From: Bradyrhizobium sp. STM 3843 | GTDB taxonomy: Bacteria; Pseudomonadota; Alphaproteobacteria; Rhizobiales; Xanthobacteraceae | Direction of reading: 5' to 3' | Assembly (NCBI RefSeq): GCF_000239815.1 | Contig: NZ_CAFK01000112.1 | Coordinates: 1 to 38,326, forward strand | Length of the DNA stretch: 38,326 bases | In this document: piece by piece, positions 25,899-33,069 of the stretch | Layout: the number at the start of each line of letters is the position of its first letter | How positions within the stretch are numbered: position 1 is the first letter of the stretch | The notes under the pieces: generated by a model | Seen by the model: only the letters and a program-made list of their open reading frames with translations | What the model was told of the DNA's origin: nothing | The model's database searches: none | Program-made: the position numbers and the translations under genes

Positions 25899-26077
25899 TG
25901 GCGTCTCCCCATGGATTGATTGCGCGCGCGGCTCCGCGCGTAGGCCGCTCCCCGAACGGGTCCGAAGAGCGGTGCCTGCCGCTTGGTGTATTTCTCTGCG
26001 CTTTGCCGACGGGCCGATCAACAGGCCCGGAGATCACATCGCAGCCAGGCCGACCTCTTCGATACGACCGACTGCAC

Positions 26078-26293
26078 TCACTGCCCGTGCTCGGTCATGA
26101 TCTTGTCGCAGGCCTTGGACAGCCGCGCCCGGTGCTCCTTCAGGCAGGCGAGCACGGCCTGGTCGCCGTTGCCCATCACCGATCGGCAGAATCGCGAGAC
26201 GTCCCGCGCGCAGGCGTCGTGGCCGATCTGTTGTTGCGCGAATGCGGCGGAGGCCAGCACGACGAAGGAAATGCTGAGAAGAATTCTGCTCAT
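26078..26293 (-). CDS. Small secreted Cys-rich repeat protein (paralogue 1)
   Basis: A 71-residue protein: signal peptide 1-19 (ending AFA-Q), then one cysteine-rich repeat with four Cys (HDACARDVSRFC...VLACLKEHRARLSKAC). The spacing resembles the eukaryotic GLG1-type Cys-rich repeat also found in Bradyrhizobium secreted proteins. GAGG lies about 9 nt before the ATG. It is paralogous to the 26505-26783 gene. It is probably a disulphide-bonded periplasmic protein of unknown role. Confidence 0.82.
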   Translation of the reverse strand: MSRILLSISFVVLASAAFAQQQIGHDACARDVSRFCRSVMGNGDQAVLACLKEHRARLSKACDKIMTEHGQ

Positions 26294-26451
26294 GGTCGAC
26301 GCCTCACTCCCGATCCTTGGCTTGTTCCACGCGTTCTAAATAGGACCGGAACCGGCTGCAAGCGGGGACGATCGACCGGGAACCGGACTTCGATACCTCC
26401 CGATCATGATGCGATGAGAAGGAACCGCATCAAGATCTCATCTCTTTGATT

Positions 26452-26500
26452 GAGCATGACCTTTTCGGAAAACCGGTTTCCCCTTTTCCGGATCATGCTC
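26452..26500. repeat. Palindromic repeat (GAGCATG...CATGCTC family)
   Basis: An inverted repeat with outer arms GAGCATGAC/GATCATGCTC and inner arms CGGAAAA/TTTTCCG around an AT-rich centre. From memory this is a very common intergenic repeat in Bradyrhizobium and Rhodopseudomonas. It starts 4 bp beyond the stop of the minus-strand gene at 26505, so it may also act as its transcription end. Confidence 0.75.
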
Positions 26501-26504
26501 TCAC

Positions 26505-26783
26505 TCATTCGGCGTCACCAGCCCTGCCCGACCTCCTGCCGACCTCGCGGTCGAGCACGGCGCGGCAGGCCGCGGTCAGGTCGGAGCGATGCTTGATCAT
26601 GCAGGCGGTGACGGCCGGAATGTTCGGGATCTCGCTGCCGCAAAGACGGACGGCGTCGCCGCTGCACATCTGCTGCGCCTCGGCGCTGAAGGCGAAACTC
26701 TGCCGCGGGGCAAACATCGTCACGGCCGCCACGCAGGCGGTTGCAATAACGACCTGACGCAGGGTCAAGACGGAGGCGGTCAT
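26505..26783 (-). CDS. Small secreted Cys-rich repeat protein (paralogue 2)
   Basis: A 92-residue protein: signal peptide to about residue 31 (AFA-F), then a Cys-rich repeat with four Cys in the mature part (QQMCSGDAVRLC...VTACMIKHRSDLTAAC). The Cys, the H-R and the L-x-x-x-C spacing match the 71-residue paralogue 200 bp away. The start MTASVLTLRQVV has GAGGGA 7 nt upstream. The C-terminal tail is basic (DREVGRRSGRAG). The function is unknown. Confidence 0.82.
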   Translation of the reverse strand: MTASVLTLRQVVIATACVAAVTMFAPRQSFAFSAEAQQMCSGDAVRLCGSEIPNIPAVTACMIKHRSDLTAACRAVLDREVGRRSGRAGDAE

Positions 26784-27053
26784 GGTCGGTTCCCTCTGGC
26801 CATCGTGGCTCACGACGCCCGGTGTTGACTAGGCAGGATGATGACGGCGGCCTCATGGAACAACCGTGACGATGGTCGCGTGGCGGTCTGCCTGCGACAT
26901 CAGGGCGCGTTCGGAGATCACTGGAAATCTTCGTCAATCGGACGCGTGTTGGCACCGCGTTAAGACTTCGTTGTCATTAATCGAACCTAATCACGTTGCG
27001 CCGGACGACCGCGCGTCCTGCGTCTCGAGTGTCGCGTTTTCGGGAAGAGTAAC

Positions 27054-28082
27054 ATGCGTAATGCGTTGGGCTTGATGCTGGCCGCGATCATCGCGGCGGT
27101 GGCAATCACGGGTGTGTGGCGCTACGTGTCCGCACCGCATGCGGTGCAAGCCGCGCCGCAAACCACAGCTGCGCGTATTCCGGAACCAGCCGCGCCGCTG
27201 CCAAAGTTAGCAGCCAAGGATGATGTCGAGTTCACCGCGACGGTGCCGGCCAAGCCGGCGGCGCCGGCTGCCTCGTCCTTGGCGAAATCGACCTGCGCCA
27301 ATCCGGATGCACTCGGCATCTCGCGCACCGTCGTGGTCGATACCACCGGCGGTCCCGGCTTCGGCCTCGATCATTTCAAGCAGTTCGACTTCCTGACCGA
27401 TCACGAGGTCGTTCTGACCTTCGACGACGGTCCGTGGCCGAACAACACGCCGGCGGTGTTGAAGGCGCTGGCCGACGAATGCACCACCGGGGTGTTCTTC
27501 CCGATCGGCAAGCACGCGACCTATCACCCGGAGATCCTGCGCCAGGTCCTGGCTGCCGGTCATACCGTCGGTGCCCACACCTGGGCGCATGCCAATCTGA
27601 ACGGCAAGAAGATGACCGATCAGGTCGCGAAGGACGAAGTGGAGAAGGGCTTTAGCGCGGTGAAATTCGCGCTCGGCAGCGATCCGTCGCCGTTCTTCCG
27701 CTTCCCGCAGCTGCAGCACCGCCCCTCCGCCGTCGCCTATCTCGGCACCCGCAACGTCGCGATGTTCTCCTGCGATGTCGATTCGTTCGATTTCCGCTCC
27801 AAGGACGCCGACCAGGTCGTCAACACCGTGATGACGGGGCTGGAGAAGAAGGGCAAGGGCATCATCCTGATGCACGACTTCCAGAAGCACACCGCAGAGG
27901 CGCTGCCGACCTTGCTGCGTCGGCTGAAGGCCGGCGGCTTCAAGGTGGTCGCGATGAAGGCCAAGACCTCATTCGAGACCTTGCCGGAATATGACGCGAT
28001 GATCGGCCAGGATCCGAAGCTGCCGACCACGATGACCAATGCGCGGCCGATCTCGAGCGTGATCCAGACGATTTCTCAGTAG
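27054..28082 (+). CDS. Secreted polysaccharide deacetylase (NodB fold)
   Basis: A 342-residue protein with an N-terminal membrane/signal segment (3-22) and a Pro/Ala linker to about 80. Its carbohydrate esterase family 4 domain has motif 1 LTFDDGP (Asp124, Asp125), motif 2 GAHTWAH (His175, His179), motif 3 RFPQ (216-219, where R-x-P-Y is usual), motif 4 CDVDSFDF and motif 5 ILMHD (His274). The metal triad Asp-His-His is complete, so deacetylase activity is plausible on peptidoglycan or an N-acetylglucosamine polymer. It is not the nodulation NodB by context. GGGAAGAG lies just upstream of ATG 27054. It is a single gene. Confidence 0.92.
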   Translation: MRNALGLMLAAIIAAVAITGVWRYVSAPHAVQAAPQTTAARIPEPAAPLPKLAAKDDVEFTATVPAKPAAPAASSLAKSTCANPDALGISRTVVVDTTGGPGFGLDHFKQFDFLTDHEVVLTFDDGPWPNNTPAVLKALADECTTGVFFPIGKHATYHPEILRQVLAAGHTVGAHTWAHANLNGKKMTDQVAKDEVEKGFSAVKFALGSDPSPFFRFPQLQHRPSAVAYLGTRNVAMFSCDVDSFDFRSKDADQVVNTVMTGLEKKGKGIILMHDFQKHTAEALPTLLRRLKAGGFKVVAMKAKTSFETLPEYDAMIGQDPKLPTTMTNARPISSVIQTISQ

Positions 28083-28083
28083 C

Positions 28084-28105
28084 GAGAGCCGAGACCTACG
28101 CTCTC
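28084..28105 (+). terminator. Weak hairpin after the polysaccharide deacetylase
   Basis: GAGAGC-N10-GCTCTC followed by CGTTTG begins directly after the stop codon. It has a 6-bp stem and a short T run, so it is only a possible terminator. Confidence 0.3.
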
Positions 28106-28151
28106 CGTTTGCAAAGGCGGGAGTTAGTTGGTCTTGCTACATAATGATTGC

Positions 28152-28235
28152 CGTCATTCCGGGGCAGCCCGCTAGGGCTGAACCCGGAATCTCGAGATTC
28201 CGGGTTCGATGCTGTCGCATCGCCCCGGAATGACG
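28152..28235. repeat. 84-bp palindromic intergenic repeat
   Basis: Outer arms CGTCATTCCGGGG/CCCCGGAATGACG (13 bp, perfect) enclose an inner 11-bp stem GAACCCGGAAT/ATTCCGGGTTC centred on the XhoI-like CTCGAG. From memory this is a high-copy Bradyrhizobium intergenic element. It lies between the convergent deacetylase and EmrB-type genes and could end transcription from both sides. Confidence 0.8.
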
Positions 28236-28307
28236 AAGAACTCCATGCTCCAGACTGCGACGTAGAAAGATTAGCCCGGCCTTTTCGGTTGGCGGTAGTT
28301 CTGCGCG

Positions 28308-29933
28308 TCAATGTCCCCCTCCAGCCGCCGCGCCGCCCTTCGGCTTGGCTGTCAGCAGGATCGCGATGGCCGAGAGGATCAGCACGACGCCGATCACCGC
28401 AAAGGTGTCGCTGAAACCCAGCACCAGGGCCTGGCGCTTGACCGCATTGCCCAAGGCGATGATCGCCTGCTGGCGCGCGCCGGTCGGGTCGACCGTACCG
28501 TGGGCGAGGAAATAGTCCGTCATCTGTGCAATCCGCGTGCGAACCTCGTCACGGCCGAGGTCGACGGACTGGCCGATGATGTTGGAGTGAAACTGCTCGC
28601 GCTTGGTGACGATGGTGGCGAGCACGGCGGTGCCGATGGCGCCGCCGAGATTGCGCATCATGTTGGAGATGCCGGAGGCCGCGGGCGCGTCCTGCGGTGC
28701 GACGCTGCCGAGCCCAATCGCGCTGAGCGGTGCCAGCGTCAGCGCCTGGCCGACGGCGCGTACCATGTTCGGAATCCAGAACTGATCGCCGGAATAGTCG
28801 AGCGACATCGCCGTGTTCATGAAGGAGCTCGCGGCGAACAGCAGCAAGCCGGTGACTGCGATATAGCGGGCATCGAAGCGCTGCATCAGCTTCGGGACCA
28901 GCGGGATCAGCAGGAGCTGCGGCAGGCCGGTCCAGGCCAGCACATTGCCGATCTGCTCTGCATTGTAGCGCTGAACCTGGCCGAGATAGGCCGGCAGCAG
29001 ATAGATCGAGCCGAACAGAGCAAAGCCGAGGAAGACGGCGGAGATGGTGCCGAGCCCGAAATTGCGCTGCGTCAGCAGCCGCAGGCGGACCAGCGGCTTG
29101 TCGATCAGGAGCTCATTGGCGACGAACAGCGACAGGCTGAGTGCGGCGACGATCGCGAGCTTCACGATGAAGGGCGAACCGAACCAATCATCCTTGTTGC
29201 CCTCCTCCAGCACGGCCTGCAGCGATGCGAGCCCGACCGCCATGGTCGCGATTCCGAACCAGTCGCCCTCCTTGAGCAAAGCGAGCTGCATCGGCTGGCG
29301 CTCCAGGGTGACGTAGAGCGTGGTGACCATCACCGCGGTCGGCACCACGTTGACGAAGAAGATGGTCTGCCAGCCGTAGTTCTCGGTGAGATAGCCGCCG
29401 ATGGTCGGACCGATCGCGGGCGCGAAAGTCACGGCGAGTGCGAACATCGCAAGCCCGATCGGCTGCTGCGCCTTCGGCAGCTTGGTGAAGACCAGCGTGA
29501 ACGCCATCGGGATCAGCACACCGCCGAAAAAGCCTTGGAAGCCGCGCAGCGCGATCATGGTCGGCAGGTCATGGGCGAAAGAACAGGCCACCGAGAAGGC
29601 CGCGAACAGGGTCGCGAACGACAGCATGACGTTGCGGAACGACAGCATCCGGCTGAGATAATCGGTCAACGGAATCACCACGATCTCGCCGATCAGATAG
29701 GAGGTCGAGATCCAGGAGCCGTTATCCACGCCGGTGCCGATGCCGCCCTCGATGTTGAGCAATGAGGCGTTGGTGATCTGGATGTTCAGGATCGCCATGA
29801 ACGCGCCGATCATGGCGGCGGTCACGGAGATCCAGATCGCGGCGCTCGCGCGCTCGGGACTGGTGGCCGCGACCGGCGGTGAGATACGGCGGCTGTCCGC
29901 CGCCGGCGACGTGGAAAGCGCAAGGTCGGACAT
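28308..29933 (-). CDS. MFS multidrug transporter, DHA2 (EmrB/QacA) type
   Basis: A 541-residue, 14-helix proton-drug antiporter. The N-terminus has the first helix VTAAMIGAFMAILNIQITNASL, then GSWISTSYLIGEIVVIPLTDYLSRM (motif A region) and the family motif C-like APAIGPTIGGYL. The start MSDLALSTSP has GAGGTG 6 nt upstream. It lies 16 bp after its HlyD-type partner, as in emrAB operons. The pair would pump hydrophobic compounds across both membranes with an outer-membrane channel that is not encoded here. Confidence 0.95.
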   Translation of the reverse strand: MSDLALSTSPAADSRRISPPVAATSPERASAAIWISVTAAMIGAFMAILNIQITNASLLNIEGGIGTGVDNGSWISTSYLIGEIVVIPLTDYLSRMLSFRNVMLSFATLFAAFSVACSFAHDLPTMIALRGFQGFFGGVLIPMAFTLVFTKLPKAQQPIGLAMFALAVTFAPAIGPTIGGYLTENYGWQTIFFVNVVPTAVMVTTLYVTLERQPMQLALLKEGDWFGIATMAVGLASLQAVLEEGNKDDWFGSPFIVKLAIVAALSLSLFVANELLIDKPLVRLRLLTQRNFGLGTISAVFLGFALFGSIYLLPAYLGQVQRYNAEQIGNVLAWTGLPQLLLIPLVPKLMQRFDARYIAVTGLLLFAASSFMNTAMSLDYSGDQFWIPNMVRAVGQALTLAPLSAIGLGSVAPQDAPAASGISNMMRNLGGAIGTAVLATIVTKREQFHSNIIGQSVDLGRDEVRTRIAQMTDYFLAHGTVDPTGARQQAIIALGNAVKRQALVLGFSDTFAVIGVVLILSAIAILLTAKPKGGAAAGGGH

Positions 29934-29949
29934 GGCATCACCTCTTGCC

Positions 29950-31164
29950 TTATCTCTGGCCCGTGAGCAGCGCGACGCTCGCACGGCGATCGCCATGCGG
30001 CGCCGCGTCGGCCTCGGTCTGCTTCCGGGTTTGAATGGTCGGGATCACCGACATGCCCGGACGAAGCGCGACGCTGGCGCGGTCCAGCGCGATCTTCACC
30101 GGGATGCGCTGCACCACCTTGGTGAAGTTGCCGGTGGCGTTATCCGGCGGCAGCAGCGCGAATTCCTGACCGCTCGCAGGCGCCAGGCTGTCGACGTGTC
30201 CATGCACGGTCTGGTCCGGGAACATGTCGATCGCGATGTCGACGGGCTGCCCTGGTTGCACGTCGGTGAGCTGGGTCTCCTTGTAGTTCGCGATCACATA
30301 GGCGCCCGTGGACGGCACCAGCGACATCAGCTGCGTGCCTGCCTGCACGAACTGGCCGGCGCGCAAGGTGCGATTGCCCACGACGCCGTCGATCGGCGCG
30401 ACGATGGTCGTGTAGGAGAGATTGAGCTCGGCCTGCTGCTGCAGGGCAATCGCGCGGGCGGACGCGGCAACCGCCTGTGCAATCTCCGCCTTCAGCAGTT
30501 CTTCCTGCTTGATCGCAGAAGCAAGGTTTGCCTTGTCGCGCGCAATCGCCGCGAGCGCGCCGGCATTGCGCGACTGCGCGGCTTGCGCGTTCTGCACGCT
30601 GCCGAAGCCCGTCGAAGCGAGGTCGCTGTAGCGCTTGTCCTCCTGGGCCGCGAACGTGGCCGCAGCGCTATCGACATTCAGCGTCGCCTTGGCCGCTTCG
30701 ATCACGGCCTGCTGCACGTCGAGCTGGGACTTCTTGCTGGCAATCGCAGCGTCGGCGGCAGCAACGTCCGCCTTGGCCTGATCGAGCGCGACCTTGAAAT
30801 CGCGATCATCGATCCGCGCCAGGACCTGTCCAGCTTTCACATGTTCGTTATCGCCGACCTGGACCTCGTGCAGATAGCCCGAAACCTTGGGCGCAATGGT
30901 GGTGTTGTCAGCCTTCACATAGGCGTCGTCGGTAGAAACCTGGAACCGGCCGACGGTCCAATAATCCCAGCCATACCAGGCTGCGCCGGCGAGCAGGGCC
31001 ACGGCGGTTCCGGCCAGCAGGAGGCGGCGGAATCCGTTCTTTGTCGCCCCTTGCGGCTTCGGCGCGGCGAGCTCGGCGGGGGTCGCCGGCGGGGAAACCA
31101 GCTCCTCGACGGTCTTGGGTGGAAGCTTCTGTTCGGCCTCGAAAGACATGGAATGGCGGCTCAT
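29950..31164 (-). CDS. HlyD/EmrA-type membrane-fusion (adaptor) protein
   Basis: A 404-residue periplasmic adaptor for the adjacent MFS pump. Residues 47-65 form a single membrane anchor after a Pro-rich cytoplasmic N-terminus. The biotinyl-lipoyl halves are at about 80-120 (VSTDDAYVKADNTTIAPKVSGYL) and 260-290 (YTTIVAPIDGVVGNRTLRAGQ), separated by a long coiled-coil hairpin (about 130-250). A beta-barrel region follows. GAGGG lies 5-6 nt before ATG 31164. It is first gene of the emrAB-type operon, under the promoter at 31258-31285. Confidence 0.95.
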   Translation of the reverse strand: MSRHSMSFEAEQKLPPKTVEELVSPPATPAELAAPKPQGATKNGFRRLLLAGTAVALLAGAAWYGWDYWTVGRFQVSTDDAYVKADNTTIAPKVSGYLHEVQVGDNEHVKAGQVLARIDDRDFKVALDQAKADVAAADAAIASKKSQLDVQQAVIEAAKATLNVDSAAATFAAQEDKRYSDLASTGFGSVQNAQAAQSRNAGALAAIARDKANLASAIKQEELLKAEIAQAVAASARAIALQQQAELNLSYTTIVAPIDGVVGNRTLRAGQFVQAGTQLMSLVPSTGAYVIANYKETQLTDVQPGQPVDIAIDMFPDQTVHGHVDSLAPASGQEFALLPPDNATGNFTKVVQRIPVKIALDRASVALRPGMSVIPTIQTRKQTEADAAPHGDRRASVALLTGQR

Positions 31165-31245
31165 GGCGACCCTCGCTTCGTTTCATCCCCTGCCGGACAG
31201 GGCGAATTTTCTGTTCAGCCCGGCAGATCCGGAGAATTAGGAAAC

Positions 31246-31295
31246 TTGACGTTTTCCAAAATAGGCCACATATCTGGACTGTCAATGGAATGACA
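31246..31295. promoter_or_regulatory. Divergent efflux/tetR promoters with overlapping operator-like dyad
   Basis: On the minus strand, TTGACA (31285-31280), 16 bp and TATTTT (31263-31258) form a good promoter for the pump operon. On the plus strand, TTGACG (31246-31251), 17 bp and CATATC (31269-31274) form a candidate promoter for the regulator. A perfect dyad TGTCA-N6-TGACA (31280-31295) covers the pump -35 and lies just downstream of the regulator -10. A bound repressor there would shut both promoters. Confidence 0.6.
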
Positions 31296-31311
31296 ACCAT
31301 CATTTAAAAGC

Positions 31312-31986
31312 ATGGCTCGCAGCACGAAGACCGAAACGCAGGTAGAACCGATGGCAGAGGCGCGCCGCGGACGCGGACGGCCGCAGGCGCGATCGGACGA
31401 GGAGACACGCGCGATCATTCTGGAGGCGGCGCGCAAGGAATTCTCGTCCAGCGGCTATGCCATCACCAGCATAGACGCCGTGGCGCGTCGCGCCGGCGTC
31501 TCGACCAAGACGCTCTACCGCCTGATCCCGAACAAGGCGGCGCTGTTCGAGGGGATGATCACCGAGCGCATCGATCGCTTCGCGTCGGTGGTCCGGTTGC
31601 GCGCTTGCGACGGCCGCGACATCGAAGCCGCCTTGCGCAATGCGCTCGTGGTCTGCGGCGAGCTGATCCTCGATCCGGATGTGATCTCGCTCCAGCGCGT
31701 GATCCTGGGCGAGAGCGACAAATTCCCCGAGATCGCCGGGACGTTCTATCACAAGGCCATCGCGCGAACCCAGTCGACGCTGGCCTCATGGCTGCAGGCG
31801 CAGCACGCGCGCGGCCTGATCGCAATCGACGATGCTGACGCGTCCGCCGGCATGCTGCTCGGCATGCTCGCGTTTCAGCCGATGCGCGCAGTCCTGTTCG
31901 GTCATGCGCCGGCGCCGAACCGCGAACAACTCGCGCAGCGCGCGGAGGTCTGCGCCAAGCTCTTCCTGCAGGGCTGCGCGCGATGA
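31312..31986 (+). CDS. TetR-family regulator of the efflux operon
   Basis: A 224-residue regulator. Residues about 27-85 hold the TetR DNA-binding domain (RAIILEAARKEFSSSGYAI, SIDAVARRAGVSTKTLYRLI, NKAALFEGMI). The C-terminal ligand domain is of the AefR/TetR_C_7-like kind (ILGESDKFPEIAGTFY). A basic stretch (ARRGRGRPQARSDEE) precedes the helix-turn-helix. It is divergent from the emrAB-type operon with 147 bp between starts, so it is very likely its repressor. Confidence 0.93.
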   Translation: MARSTKTETQVEPMAEARRGRGRPQARSDEETRAIILEAARKEFSSSGYAITSIDAVARRAGVSTKTLYRLIPNKAALFEGMITERIDRFASVVRLRACDGRDIEAALRNALVVCGELILDPDVISLQRVILGESDKFPEIAGTFYHKAIARTQSTLASWLQAQHARGLIAIDDADASAGMLLGMLAFQPMRAVLFGHAPAPNREQLAQRAEVCAKLFLQGCAR

Positions 31987-31994
31987 TCTTAGTG

Positions 31995-32028
31995 CGCCGC
32001 GCGATGTGACCGAGGTCACGTCGCGGCG
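31995..32028 (+). terminator. GC-rich hairpin after the TetR gene
   Basis: CGCCGCG/CGCGGCG outer arms (7 bp) and GTGAC/GTCAC inner arms begin 9 bp after the stop. No T-tract follows. It is a possible transcription end. Confidence 0.35.
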
Positions 32029-32220
32029 TCGGCGCATGAACTAGGCCGTGCCGGCGCCACACTTAAGGTTGCTCCTGGTTTCTCAGTCATCTCCCGATTG
32101 AGGTATGATTGTATGCATGGACACAACGCGTTGGCGCGGTTCAGCGGACGGCGCGAATGGGCTAGTGGAGCTTTGGAAATCGCGGCGCGAGGGAATGCCG
32201 CCAACAGAGGGGGCTCGCGC

Positions 32221-32793
32221 ATGCGCCGCGTCGGAGTAGCGTTATCGTTGATCGCCAGCACATTATGGTTCGCCCAGGCATGGGCCCAGAGCGGCGAGAA
32301 CGAGGTCGAGGAGATCTATATCACGCGGTCGGTACGCCAATCACGCGTGGTGCCGTCCGAGTTCTGCGCGCCGAACAAGACCGGCTTCGCGCCCGCGCTC
32401 GAAGATCAGCTTGGCATCAAATCCGTCAACACCCGGCCGTCCGATGGTCGCATGACCGGCACCAATGACGCGGATGTCGGCGACATGCGCATCTGCGTCG
32501 GACAGGCGATGGACCCGACCGTTCTCGGCACCTATGCCGAAGGCCATGTGGCCGGCGTCGCCTTCACCGGCGTCGGCGATTGCCGGCTGGTGCGCGGCAA
32601 TCTGCCGGAAGAGGGCCTGCTCACCCATCGCTGCTTTCTGGCGCTGTCGGGACTTCCGCAACCCTATGTCGGCGGGTTCATGGTCTCCAGCTCGGTCTAT
32701 TCGCGGACGCCTTTCGGCGAGCAGAGCTCACCGCCGGGCTATGCCCAGGCCGGGCTGATGATCTTCCGGCTGTTCAAGCGCCGGCAGCCGTGA
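32221..32793 (+). CDS. Secreted hypothetical protein
   Basis: A 190-residue protein I do not recognise. Residues 1-22 are a signal peptide (VALSLIASTLWFAQAWA-Q). The mature part has four Cys (in SEFCAPN, MRICVG, GDCRLV, HRCFLA) that could form two disulphides, and Gly-rich beta-strand-like stretches. ATG 32221 follows GAGGGGG about 7 nt upstream. It lies between the TetR gene and tRNA-Thr as a single gene. It is probably periplasmic; the role is unknown. Confidence 0.75.
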   Translation: MRRVGVALSLIASTLWFAQAWAQSGENEVEEIYITRSVRQSRVVPSEFCAPNKTGFAPALEDQLGIKSVNTRPSDGRMTGTNDADVGDMRICVGQAMDPTVLGTYAEGHVAGVAFTGVGDCRLVRGNLPEEGLLTHRCFLALSGLPQPYVGGFMVSSSVYSRTPFGEQSSPPGYAQAGLMIFRLFKRRQP

Positions 32794-32841
32794 GGCAGCT
32801 CGGATTCTCTGATGGGAAATGATCGGGCATCGCCACGAGAC

Positions 32842-32917
32842 TGGTGCCGCAAGAGGGACTCGAACCCCCGACCCCGTCATTACGAATGACGTGCTCTACC
32901 AGCTGAGCTATTGCGGC
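32842..32917 (-). tRNA. tRNA-Thr (anticodon CGT)
   Basis: A 76-nt cloverleaf on the minus strand with encoded CCA. Acceptor GCCGCAA/TTGCGGC is perfect, the D arm is AGCTCAGCTGGTAGAGC, the anticodon stem is CGTCA/TGACG with loop TTCGTAA, and the T arm is CGGGGGTTCGAGTCCCTCT-like. It reads ACG Thr codons. Confidence 0.97.
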
Positions 32918-32928
32918 GTACCGAAAAG

Positions 32929-32955
32929 CCCGCGGCCGGCAATGGCCGGCGCGGG
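32929..32955 (-). terminator. Intrinsic terminator of the hemD-mic60-hemY operon
   Basis: On the minus strand a GC hairpin (CCCGC/GCGGG outer, GCCGGC/GCCGGC inner, short loop) is followed by CTTTTCGG. It lies 115 bp beyond the hemY stop and just before tRNA-Thr. A second hairpin (CCGGACCC/GGGTCCGG, 32999-33017) sits between it and the gene. Confidence 0.6.
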
Positions 32956-33069
32956 TGCGCCTCTGATATCGGGCGGGCGGCCGATTGGCAAGGACAAGCC
33001 GGACCCCACGGGTCCGGCGCCCTCGATCTTTACCGGAGCGGGCCGTGCCCGCACGCGAAACCCTCCGCC

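Noticed and set aside
28311..29765. 484-codon plus-strand open frame.
   Set aside because: Antisense of the EmrB-type transporter; low-complexity Asp/Gln/Arg composition.
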